16,059 nucleotides of DNA from an uncultured Eubacteriales bacterium (GTDB taxonomy: Bacteria; Bacillota; Clostridia; Oscillospirales; Butyricicoccaceae): the NCBI GenBank assembly GCA_934395135.1, contig CAKRRK010000029.1, positions 1-16,059 of the forward strand, in the 5' to 3' direction. Of the stretch, positions 7,728 through 14,219 are shown piece after piece. The notes below the pieces were generated by a model. That model did no database searches. It worked only from the letters and a program-made list of their open reading frames with translations, and was not told the DNA's origin. A program made the position numbers and the translations under genes. Position 1 is the first letter of the stretch, and the number at the start of each line of letters is the position of its first letter.

Positions 7728-8981
7728 TTATTCGTCTACGCTGGGAAACGCCTGTTCTCCTTTTGCCCGCTTGTCAGAATCTTTCATCGCCCGTACTTTG
7801 ATGGGCAGACCAAACAGATTGATAAAACCTTGGGAGTCCATCTGGTCGTATGCATCGTCTTCTGAAAACGTTGCCATGTCTTCTGAATACAAGCTGAACG
7901 GTGACGTTACGCCTGCAGGAATTATGTTGCCTTTATACAACTTGAGTTTCACATCGCCGGTAACGGTTTTTTGTGTTTCGTCCACAAATGCAGAAAGCGC
8001 TTTCCGAAGCGGCGTATACCACTGACCATTGTATACCAATTCGCCAAACTTCAGTGCAATTTGATTTTTATAATGAGACGTTTCCTTATCCAGCGTGATT
8101 TCTTCCAGCTTCTTATGGGCATAATATAAAATGGTGCCGCCAGGCGTTTCATACACGCCACGGCTCTTCATCCCAACAAGACGGTTTTCCACAATATCCA
8201 GAAGGCCAATACCATTTTCGCCTCCAACCTTGTTCAATGCCTTTAGAATGGACACACAGTCCATTGTTTCCCCATTTATAGCCGTTGGTACACCTTTCTC
8301 AAAATGCAGAGAGACATAAGCAGGCTGATCCGGCGCTGTTTCCGGAGATACTCCCATTTCCAAAAAACCAGGCTTATTCAACTGTGCCTCATTGCCTGGA
8401 TCTTCCAAATCCAAACCTTCATGAGACAGATGCCAAATATTTTTATCCTTGGAATAATTGGTTTCCTTATTGATTTTTAATGGAATATTGTGTTTTTCCG
8501 CATATGCAATTTCCTTTTCTCTGGAATCCAATTCCCAAAAACGCCATGGCGCCAAAATTTGCAGCTGTGGCGCAAAGTGCTTAATGGCAAGTTCAAACCG
8601 AACCTGGTCATTCCCTTTCCCGGTGCAGCCATGAACAATGGTATCTGCACCTTCCTTCAGCGCAATTTCCACAAGACGTTTTGCTATGATAGGACGGGCA
8701 AAGGAAGTCCCCAGAAGATAATCCTCATAGGTAGCACCCGCTTTCATCGTGGGGATAATATAATCTTCCACAAACTCTTTGGTAAGATCCATAATATAAA
8801 GCTTGGACGCCCCTGTTTTCAATGCTTTTTCTTCCAAGCCGTCTAATTCACTCTCTTGGCCAACATCGCCGGAAACAGCGATTACCTCACAGCCATAGTT
8901 TTCTTTCAGCCATGGGATAAGGACAGATGTATCCAATCCACCGGAATAGGCAAGAACCGCCTTTTTAATGTTCATTTTCAT
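7728..8981 (-). CDS. argG: Argininosuccinate synthase
   Basis: This enzyme joins citrulline and aspartate with ATP to give argininosuccinate. The 417-aa protein is slightly longer than the usual 400. It has the N-type ATP pyrophosphatase P-loop LAYSGGLDTS (residues 10-19) and the HGCTGKGNDQVRFE block. The start is ATG at 8981, which lies 7 nt after GGAGGG (8989-8994). A second in-frame ATG at 8975 would give MNIKKAVL, and an overlapping ATG at 8985 is out of frame. It is first in the operon, with the ArgR-type operator and promoter directly upstream. This placement puts the citrulline-to-arginine genes (argG, argH) ahead of the acetylated half of the pathway. Confidence 0.97.
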   Translation of the reverse strand: MKMNIKKAVLAYSGGLDTSVLIPWLKENYGCEVIAVSGDVGQESELDGLEEKALKTGASKLYIMDLTKEFVEDYIIPTMKAGATYEDYLLGTSFARPIIAKRLVEIALKEGADTIVHGCTGKGNDQVRFELAIKHFAPQLQILAPWRFWELDSREKEIAYAEKHNIPLKINKETNYSKDKNIWHLSHEGLDLEDPGNEAQLNKPGFLEMGVSPETAPDQPAYVSLHFEKGVPTAINGETMDCVSILKALNKVGGENGIGLLDIVENRLVGMKSRGVYETPGGTILYYAHKKLEEITLDKETSHYKNQIALKFGELVYNGQWYTPLRKALSAFVDETQKTVTGDVKLKLYKGNIIPAGVTSPFSLYSEDMATFSEDDAYDQMDSQGFINLFGLPIKVRAMKDSDKRAKGEQAFPSVDE

Positions 8982-9009
8982 TCATTTTCCCTCCGTAAAG
9001 TATCATGTT

Positions 9010-9016
9010 ATTCATT
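9010..9016 (-). promoter_or_regulatory. ARG-box half-site at the predicted arg transcription start
   Basis: The minus strand reads AATGAAT here, one half of an ARG box; the other half is not conserved. It sits at about +1 of the predicted arg promoter. A further TGAAT-containing near-match covers the argG start region (about 8971-8985). Multiple degenerate ARG boxes are common at ArgR-controlled genes, but each of these alone is weak. Confidence 0.35.
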
Positions 9017-9022
9017 GGCTTC

Positions 9023-9051
9023 ATTATAGTACGTTTTGATGTAACATGCAA
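9023..9051 (-). promoter_or_regulatory. Sigma-A promoter of the arg operon
   Basis: The minus strand shows TTGCAT (9046-9051), a 17-nt spacer, and TATAAT (9023-9028). Transcription should start near 9016, giving a leader of about 35 nt before argG. The leader is too short for a T-box or riboswitch, so control is more likely by ArgR binding than by attenuation at this end. Confidence 0.82.
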
Positions 9052-9075
9052 GAAAAATTTTTAAATATTTTGTTA

Positions 9076-9093
9076 AATGAATATTTATTCATT
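9076..9093. promoter_or_regulatory. ARG box (ArgR/AhrC operator)
   Basis: AATGAATATTTATTCATT matches the ArgR consensus WNTGAATWWWWATTCANW at every position. It lies 25 bp upstream of the arg -35 box and about 48 bp upstream of the predicted pncB -35 box. ArgR binds such 18-bp boxes with arginine as corepressor. A second weaker half-site at the arg start point could allow looping between hexamer-bound sites. The argR gene itself is not in the window. Confidence 0.85.
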
Positions 9094-9141
9094 TTGTGCT
9101 TGAAACATATCGCAAATTTTGCCATGATTGTTGAGAAAGTG

Positions 9142-9170
9142 TTGAATTTTTTATGAAAATATATTATGAT
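9142..9170 (+). promoter_or_regulatory. Promoter of pncB
   Basis: TTGAAT (9142-9147) is followed after 17 nt by TATGAT (9165-9170), so transcription would start near 9177. This leaves a short leader before the ATG at 9204 and lies inside the longest open frame, which begins at 9153. It therefore argues against the upstream start. A weaker alternative is TTGAAA (9100-9105) with CATGAT (9123-9128). Confidence 0.65.
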
Positions 9171-9190
9171 GTTATGAAATACAAAGTTTT

Positions 9191-9194
9191 GGAG
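9191..9194 (+). promoter_or_regulatory. Ribosome binding site that sets the pncB start
   Basis: GGAG lies 9 nt before ATG at 9204. No comparable site precedes the in-frame ATG at 9153, so this site supports the shorter protein. Confidence 0.7.
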
Positions 9195-9203
9195 ACTTTT
9201 AAT

Positions 9204-10643
9204 ATGATGAAAAGAAATCTGACAATGCTCACAGACTTCTATGAGCTGACCATGGCGAATGGTTATTTTCAGAAAGGGATTGCAAATCGAAAAGCGTATT
9301 TCGATATGTTTTTCCGGCGAGTCCCGGATGACGGCGGTTACGCCGTTATGGCAGGGGTAGAGCAGTTGATTGAGTATTTTAAGGATTTATCTTTTACCAA
9401 CGAAGACATTGAGTATCTTCGCTCGAAAAATTGCTTTTCGGAAGATTTTCTTGATTATTTGCGACATTTTCAATTTGAATGTGACGTGTGGGCCGTACCG
9501 GAAGGCACGCCGATCTTTCCCGGCGAACCGATCGTTACGGTTTCTGGACCTATGATTCAAGCACAATTCGTAGAAACTGCTGTGCTTTTGACCATCAATC
9601 ACCAAACATTGATTGCCACCAAAGCTTCCCGCATCAAGCGCGCTGCAAAGGGCCGCGTTGTACTGGAATTTGGTTCTCGGCGGGCGCAAGGCTATGACGC
9701 TGCCATTTTGGGCGCAAGAGCAACGTATATTGGCGGATGTGACGGAACTGCCTGTGTCATCTCGGATCGTGACTATGCCATTCCTGCCGGCGGTACTATG
9801 GCTCACAGTTGGGTGCAGATGTTTGACTCTGAATATGAAGCATTTATCTCTTATGCAGAGGTTTATCCTGACAATTGTGTTTTTCTCGTGGATACATTCA
9901 ATGTATTAAAATCCGGGGTACCAAATGCGATCAAAGCAGCAAAGGAATATATGGAGCCTCGAGGCATCCAGTTAAAAGCCATTCGGCTGGATTCCGGCGA
10001 CATTGCGTATCTTTCAATCAAAGCGCGGGAAATGCTAGATCAAGCCGGGCTGCATGATGTGAAAATTATGGCCTCTAATTCACTGGATGAATTTATTGTC
10101 CAGGATCTCCTGATGCAGGGCGCACAAATTGATTCTTTCGGCATCGGTGAAAGAATGATTACCGCAAAAAGCGAGCCTGTTTTCGGCGGCGTATATAAGC
10201 TGGTCGCTGTGGATGATAAGGACGGCAATATTATTCCGAAAATAAAAATCAGCGAAAATGTAGAAAAAATTACAACACCTCACTATAAAACCGTATATCG
10301 GCTGTTTGATAACCATACCGGAAAGGCCATTGCGGATGTTATTACAATCTTTGATGAGGTTATCGACGACAGCAAACCATACGTCATCTTTCATCCAACC
10401 TATACTTGGAAAAAACGCAGGGTAACTGATTTCACTGCGAAAAAACTGTTGGTACAGCTGTTTGACAAAGGAAAGCCGGTTTATGAATCTCCCGATATCG
10501 AAACGATTAAGGCTTACTGTCAGCAACAGGTTGATACCTTATGGTCTGAAATCACACGGCTTGAAAATCCACAGACTTATTTTGTGGATTTGTCCGAAAA
10601 GCTTTGGCAGGTAAAAAACGAGCTGCTCCTTGCCCAACGGTAA
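9204..10643 (+). CDS. pncB: Nicotinate phosphoribosyltransferase
   Basis: This enzyme makes nicotinate mononucleotide from nicotinate, PRPP and ATP, the first step of NAD salvage (Preiss-Handler). The 479-aa protein starts MMKRNLTMLTDFYELTMANG, the usual N-terminus of the family. It continues with EFGSRRAQG (155-163), GGCDGTA, GTMAHSWV, whose His (about H201) corresponds to the phosphorylated histidine, then RLDSGD and FGIGERM. An in-frame ATG at 9153 would add 17 residues that are not family-like and that lie upstream of the better promoter. The gene is divergent from the arg operon and ends in a strong shared terminator. It is the only clear plus-strand gene. Control by the nearby ARG box is possible but unproven. 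Confidence 0.95.
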   Translation: MMKRNLTMLTDFYELTMANGYFQKGIANRKAYFDMFFRRVPDDGGYAVMAGVEQLIEYFKDLSFTNEDIEYLRSKNCFSEDFLDYLRHFQFECDVWAVPEGTPIFPGEPIVTVSGPMIQAQFVETAVLLTINHQTLIATKASRIKRAAKGRVVLEFGSRRAQGYDAAILGARATYIGGCDGTACVISDRDYAIPAGGTMAHSWVQMFDSEYEAFISYAEVYPDNCVFLVDTFNVLKSGVPNAIKAAKEYMEPRGIQLKAIRLDSGDIAYLSIKAREMLDQAGLHDVKIMASNSLDEFIVQDLLMQGAQIDSFGIGERMITAKSEPVFGGVYKLVAVDDKDGNIIPKIKISENVEKITTPHYKTVYRLFDNHTGKAIADVITIFDEVIDDSKPYVIFHPTYTWKKRRVTDFTAKKLLVQLFDKGKPVYESPDIETIKAYCQQQVDTLWSEITRLENPQTYFVDLSEKLWQVKNELLLAQR

Positions 10644-10651
10644 GGTGCTCT

Positions 10652-10694
10652 AAAGAAAAAACGGTACAGCATTTCGCTGTACCGTTTTTTCTTT
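10652..10694. terminator. Bidirectional intrinsic terminator between pncB and the converging hypothetical gene
   Basis: This is a perfect 19-bp inverted repeat: the arms run 10652-10670 and 10676-10694 around the loop ATTTC. The GC core CGGTACAGC/GCTGTACCG is flanked by A6 on one side and T6 on the other, so it can stop transcription from both directions. The last two bases of the left-moving gene's stop codon region fall inside the right arm. Confidence 0.9.
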
Positions 10695-11355
10695 ACTGCT
10701 TCTTTCCATGTTCTTTTAATTTTCTTTCATCCAAAACAGCGTATAACCCGTCTTTTCGTTTTTCTACAGCACAAATCGTTAAGGCATAAGAGTATGGCAA
10801 CGCTTCTCCGGTCCCCAACGGAAAGGTAATATTCCGGTTTTCATGCTCTTGCTTACTTTCCGCCTGTGCAGCATTATTCTTCGCTCGATACTCCCCTTTG
10901 CCGCTGTATCGTTTTTGTATTCGGACTGCAGTTTTTGCATAAATATTTTTTTGTTGCGAAGACTTCGGCAGGCTGGATGTTTTGGTATCCTTCTCCCCAG
11001 ATAGGGGTTGTGATATATTCGCCGCTTCATCTGTGTTTAGCACTTCTCTTTCTTCTGCCCCATCTTCTTTTGTCGCCTGAATATTTTCGACGTTTGTTTC
11101 AATAACCACTCGAACTGTATCATTCAAAGTAATTTTGCAAAAGCAGCTTTTGGACATCTTCCGATGCAGCCGAAGGACCGCTCCATCTGGTTCCAAAACT
11201 CCAATTAATACCATATTCGTATCGCAAAGCAAATAGCATCGAAACACGTCCAAACTCTTCACTTGGCAGCAAACCGTCACTTCGTAACACCTATCGGTCT
11301 GAACAAATTCTGCTTCACCGCACGCTCTTTCGTTATAATAGACTGGATAATGCAT
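10693..11355 (-). CDS. Uncharacterised 220-aa protein with an N-terminal Cys-rich domain and hydrophilic linker
   Basis: I do not recognise this protein's family with certainty. There is no signal peptide or membrane segment. Residues 1-90 look like a compact beta-rich domain with several cysteines (CC, RCYLLCD, SCFCK). Residues about 95-170 are a charged, Gln/Lys/Ser-rich linker. Residues about 172-215 form a short C-terminal segment (FPLGTGEALPYSYALT...DGLYAVLDE). The start is ATG at 11355 with GAGGTGAG at 11359-11366. This site directly follows the U-tract of the upstream hairpin (11367-11405), and I see no promoter in between, so expression seems to depend on readthrough of that hairpin. 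Its stop lies in the bidirectional terminator. Confidence 0.75.
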   Translation of the reverse strand: MHYPVYYNERACGEAEFVQTDRCYEVTVCCQVKSLDVFRCYLLCDTNMVLIGVLEPDGAVLRLHRKMSKSCFCKITLNDTVRVVIETNVENIQATKEDGAEEREVLNTDEAANISQPLSGEKDTKTSSLPKSSQQKNIYAKTAVRIQKRYSGKGEYRAKNNAAQAESKQEHENRNITFPLGTGEALPYSYALTICAVEKRKDGLYAVLDERKLKEHGKKQ

Positions 11356-11366
11356 ACTCTCACCTC

Positions 11367-11405
11367 AAAACAAAAGCGTCACTACAAAATATGCAGTGAC
11401 GCTTC
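11367..11405 (-). terminator. Intrinsic terminator or attenuator after the small secreted protein
   Basis: Arms AAGCGTCACT (11374-11383) and AGTGACGCTT (11395-11404) make a 10-bp perfect stem. On the minus strand it is followed by TTTTGTTTTG. The U-tract is interrupted by one G, so termination may be partial, letting some polymerase reach the 220-aa gene that begins just after it. Confidence 0.75.
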
Positions 11406-11408
11406 TGT

Positions 11409-11981
11409 TTATGCTATTGTATAAGTCCCCAACACCAATACCGTTGCCGTACCGCCGGATGCGGTAATGCCGCAATTTTCGACCGTTGCAATGTATAAAT
11501 TGTTTTTCGCGATCGCTGTACCGTTTGACGTTGCAGCGCCGGAGGTCAGATTGACAAGGCCGACGCTGCCGGAAGAATAACCGCTTGCAGTTCCAGCCCG
11601 CAGCACAATCTGTGTACCAATGTTGGTTTTCAGCGTTTTCCCGCTGGACACCTTCACAGTAGTCCAGGTGCTCGCTTCTCCAGAAGCAGAAATATTTTGA
11701 GAGACTTTCTGTGCAAACCCTGTATCCGTCATCAACTTTTCAATCTCAGCCTTTGCGGCGCTGAGCTTGCTGTCTACAGCAGAAGAATATGCGGTTACCT
11801 GTTTTGTCACCTCAGCGGATATTGCAGAATTGATCGTAGAAGAAAAAACATCATCCAAATAACTCTTGGTAATAAGCGGATCACTCTGTGAGCCGTAATC
11901 TGCCGCAAAAGCAATCGCGCCTGTAAGAATCACCACAAAGCACAAACATCCGCAAACTGCAATTTTCAACTTCCTTTTCAT
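11409..11981 (-). CDS. Small secreted protein with SDPLITKSYLDD motif
   Basis: The 190-aa protein has a clear Sec signal peptide: MKRKLK, a hydrophobic core, and a signal-peptidase-I site after AFA at residue 26. The mature protein starts ADYGSQSDPLITKSYLDDVF and continues with a likely coiled-coil helix (about 48-95). It ends in a Ser/Thr/Gly-rich beta domain with GTQIVLRAGTA, KNNLYIATVE and a final VLVLGTYTI. From memory, small exported clostridial proteins with a DPL(I/V)TxSYLD start and a similar end are common, but their function is not established to my knowledge. The start ATG at 11981 has a very strong AAGGAGGT (11985-11992). It lies 18 nt after mazF, so the two are probably co-transcribed. 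Confidence 0.8.
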   Translation of the reverse strand: MKRKLKIAVCGCLCFVVILTGAIAFAADYGSQSDPLITKSYLDDVFSSTINSAISAEVTKQVTAYSSAVDSKLSAAKAEIEKLMTDTGFAQKVSQNISASGEASTWTTVKVSSGKTLKTNIGTQIVLRAGTASGYSSGSVGLVNLTSGAATSNGTAIAKNNLYIATVENCGITASGGTATVLVLGTYTIA

Positions 11982-11999
11982 GGTACCTCCTTATTTAAC

Positions 12000-12353
12000 T
12001 CACTGTCCCAGCCCAAAGCTGACCGCAAGGGCTTCATCCACGCGGTTCATACAAGTTTCGTCCAGTGTACCCATCTTTTCTTTCAGCCTTCTTTTATCCA
12101 AAGTACGGATTTGCTCCATCAATATAACGGAATCTTTTGTCAGGCCAAAGGACTTTGCATTGATTTCTATGTGCGTCGGCATTTTTGCTTTATTTATTTG
12201 TGATGTAATCGCTGCCGCAATAACAGTAGGGCTATATTTATTCCCCACATTATTTTGCACAATAAGTACCGGACGAATGCCTCCCTGTTCACTGCCGACC
12301 ACGGGGCTAAGATCGGCATAATAAATATCGCCCCGTTTTACATTGTTATCCAC
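12000..12353 (-). CDS. ndoA: EndoA/MazF-family mRNA interferase (no antitoxin gene beside it)
   Basis: The protein cleaves mRNA at short specific sites, as B. subtilis EndoA does. It has 117 aa, the usual length, with KRGDIYYADLSPVVGSEQGG, then GIRPVLIVQN holding the conserved Arg (R27), the AAITS block with T50, and PTHIEI, VILMEQIRT and DEALAVS. From memory it aligns almost end to end with B. subtilis EndoA. It starts with GTG at 12353, 9 nt after GGAG (12363-12366). It follows alr, as in Bacillus, but the 155-nt gap has no room for the 90-aa antitoxin EndoAI. The key catalytic residues look intact, so this is not obviously a dead toxin. Confidence 0.93.
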   Translation of the reverse strand: MDNNVKRGDIYYADLSPVVGSEQGGIRPVLIVQNNVGNKYSPTVIAAAITSQINKAKMPTHIEINAKSFGLTKDSVILMEQIRTLDKRRLKEKMGTLDETCMNRVDEALAVSFGLGQ

Positions 12354-12379
12354 AACCTCACACTCCGATGGAAAAGAAT

Positions 12380-12395
12380 CTGTAAGTACTTACAG
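12380..12395. promoter_or_regulatory. 16-bp perfect palindrome upstream of mazF (possible operator)
   Basis: CTGTAAGTACTTACAG is fully self-complementary with no loop, so it suits a dimeric DNA-binding protein better than an RNA hairpin. It lies 13 bp upstream of the mazF Shine-Dalgarno, in a 155-nt gap after alr. It does not match the ARG, LexA or NrdR boxes I know. I saw no convincing -35/-10 pair in the gap. Confidence 0.5.
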
Positions 12396-12508
12396 CTATA
12401 TTTTTCCCACAAAGTAATAAGTTTTAATCATGAAAATGAAAATTTTTTACTTTTCGGTTTGTGGCTCCAATATCAGTATATGTCATTGTTTTAAAAACTG
12501 TTTTTCTG

Positions 12509-13627
12509 TTAATCCACATAATATTTTGGAACTCTGTGGCTAAACTCACAAAGAACTTCATAGGAAATGGTTCCCGCCGCTTGTGCCAGAGTATCAGCAG
12601 TCACTTCACAGTCTCCTAAAATAATTACATCATCATCCCGCTTGACATTTGGAATCTCGGTGACATCAGCAATACACATATCCATGCATATCCTTCCAAT
12701 AATCGGCGCCTTCCTGCCGGAAATCACAACCTCTGCTTTGTTGGAAGCTGCCCGCAGATATCCATCCGCATAGCCAATGGACAGAACTGCCCGCCGAGAA
12801 GGCTTTTTTGTAACATATGTTCCACCATAGCTCACACATACGTTTTCGTCCATATCCGCAACCTGTATGACTTTTGCCTTAATTGTCATCGCTGGCTTTA
12901 GCGGAATCGTCTGCTTTGTTGTTTTATCGGGATAATATCCATATAATACAATACCCGCCCGCACCATGTCAAAATAAGTTTCATCGTATTGTAAAATTGC
13001 TCCACTGTTGGAGCAGTGGCGGATTGGAATTGAAAAACCGCTGTTCTCAACGCCTTCGCATACCTTTTGAAACCGAGATAATTGTTCTTCGGTATACGCC
13101 CGGCCGCCAGCTTCATCTGAAATAGAAAAGTGAGTGAATATCCCCTCCAAGTCAATGCCCGGCAAACGAACAGACCGAACCACTTCAGAAATGCAGTGTT
13201 CCGTATCATATGCATTAAATCCAATGCGGTTCATTCCGGTATTGAGCTTTATATGCACCTTCACGCTCGTTCCAGCCTTCTTTGCCGCATCGGAAAGAAG
13301 CAACGCTGTTTCATAATCATATAAAGAGGCTGTAATATCATAGGAAATAAGCAGCGGAATTTCATCCCGATGAACATACCCTAAAATTAAAATCGGTGTC
13401 TTGATGCCGTTTTGCCGCAGTTCAATTGCTTCGTCCACCGTTGCCACCGCGAAATAATCCGGATGGTATTTTGACAGCATCTTTGCCACCTGCACACTTC
13501 CATGGCCATAAGCATTTGCCTTGATGACACAAAGCACTTTCGTATGTACTTTCTTTTTTATTTCTAAATAGTTGTGCGCAATCGCTTTTAGGCTGATTTC
13601 CGCATATACTCTTGACCGTTCCTTCAC
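12509..13627 (-). CDS. alr: Alanine racemase
   Basis: This PLP enzyme interconverts L- and D-alanine for peptidoglycan. The 372-aa length is typical. The PLP lysine is K37 in VIKANAYGHG, the second base is Y267 in VSYGGTY, and GYADGY (285-290) and HCSNSGA are conserved. The start is GTG at 13627, with AGGGTGG (13634-13640) at 6-nt spacing; it begins KERSRVYAEISLKAI, which fits the family's N-terminus. It follows the lipoprotein gene by 16 nt and precedes the EndoA-type RNase, as in the Bacillus acpS-ydcC-alr-ndoAI-ndoA locus. A role in spore alanine racemisation is possible but not shown. Confidence 0.96.
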   Translation of the reverse strand: MKERSRVYAEISLKAIAHNYLEIKKKVHTKVLCVIKANAYGHGSVQVAKMLSKYHPDYFAVATVDEAIELRQNGIKTPILILGYVHRDEIPLLISYDITASLYDYETALLLSDAAKKAGTSVKVHIKLNTGMNRIGFNAYDTEHCISEVVRSVRLPGIDLEGIFTHFSISDEAGGRAYTEEQLSRFQKVCEGVENSGFSIPIRHCSNSGAILQYDETYFDMVRAGIVLYGYYPDKTTKQTIPLKPAMTIKAKVIQVADMDENVCVSYGGTYVTKKPSRRAVLSIGYADGYLRAASNKAEVVISGRKAPIIGRICMDMCIADVTEIPNVKRDDDVIILGDCEVTADTLAQAAGTISYEVLCEFSHRVPKYYVD

Positions 13628-13643
13628 CTTATACCACCCTAAA

Positions 13644-14216
13644 CTATGTAATACTCAAATTAGAAATTTCTGTTTTCAGCAAGCAGTTTCCCTGTTGATA
13701 GACTTCAAAATATTTCAAATCACCGCTGTCTTTTTGAAAATAAACCGTTCGGCTGATATTGTCTTCCTCATCTGCATATTGCAGCACCAAATATGCACCA
13801 GCATCGCTGTTTTCAGTCCACACTTCATCAAAATTGTCTTTTATAAGCGTATCCATCAGAACCGGAAGCGCGTCTGCAGGAGAAATACCCTGTCCCTCAG
13901 AAAACCCGGTTTCCAACTCCGTTAAGTCAAACGATATTCCGACTTCCTCTCCATATGTCAGTGAAATACCTCTGATTTCCTCCGGCGCAGTAATAACTGC
14001 ATGGTCCTCTCCACTGGCCGAATATGTATAGGTCATCCCATATTGCTGCAAAAAACCATCGTTGTCGCAAATCATATCTACATCTGCGGAAATTGTGTCT
14101 GCCGCCGCGTAGCGCGCGATGATAGCATCCGCCGTCTCGGTATCGTTTGCTGCCGCGCTGCAACCACAAAACGAAAATACTGCAAAAAGGCAAAAAAGAA
14201 CGCTGCATTTTTTCAA
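13644..14216 (-). CDS. Lipoprotein, GerS/YdcC-like (LolA-like fold) candidate
   Basis: The 190-aa protein begins KKCSVLFCLFAVFSFCGC. This is a short lipoprotein signal with Cys19 as the likely lipidated residue, although the -3 Phe is not ideal. The rest is acidic and beta-rich with alternating polar and hydrophobic residues, as expected for the LolA/LppX-like fold. Position is the main clue: in B. subtilis a lipoprotein of this kind (ydcC) sits between acpS and alr, and in C. difficile gerS is upstream of an alr gene. GerS acts with CwlD in spore-cortex modification, so such a role is an inference here. The start is TTG (14214-14216), 9 nt after AAGGAG (14226-14231). It is 3 nt from the nnrD stop. 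Confidence 0.7.
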   Translation of the reverse strand: MKKCSVLFCLFAVFSFCGCSAAANDTETADAIIARYAAADTISADVDMICDNDGFLQQYGMTYTYSASGEDHAVITAPEEIRGISLTYGEEVGISFDLTELETGFSEGQGISPADALPVLMDTLIKDNFDEVWTENSDAGAYLVLQYADEEDNISRTVYFQKDSGDLKYFEVYQQGNCLLKTEISNLSIT

Positions 14217-14219
14217 AGA

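Noticed and set aside
8982..9016. T-box or leader-peptide attenuator ahead of argG
   Set aside because: The predicted leader is only about 35 nt, with no T-box motif, terminator or Arg-rich small ORF.
12425..12487. About 20-codon minus-strand ORF between alr and mazF as a mini-antitoxin
   Set aside because: It has no Shine-Dalgarno, is AT-rich, and is far shorter than any known EndoAI.
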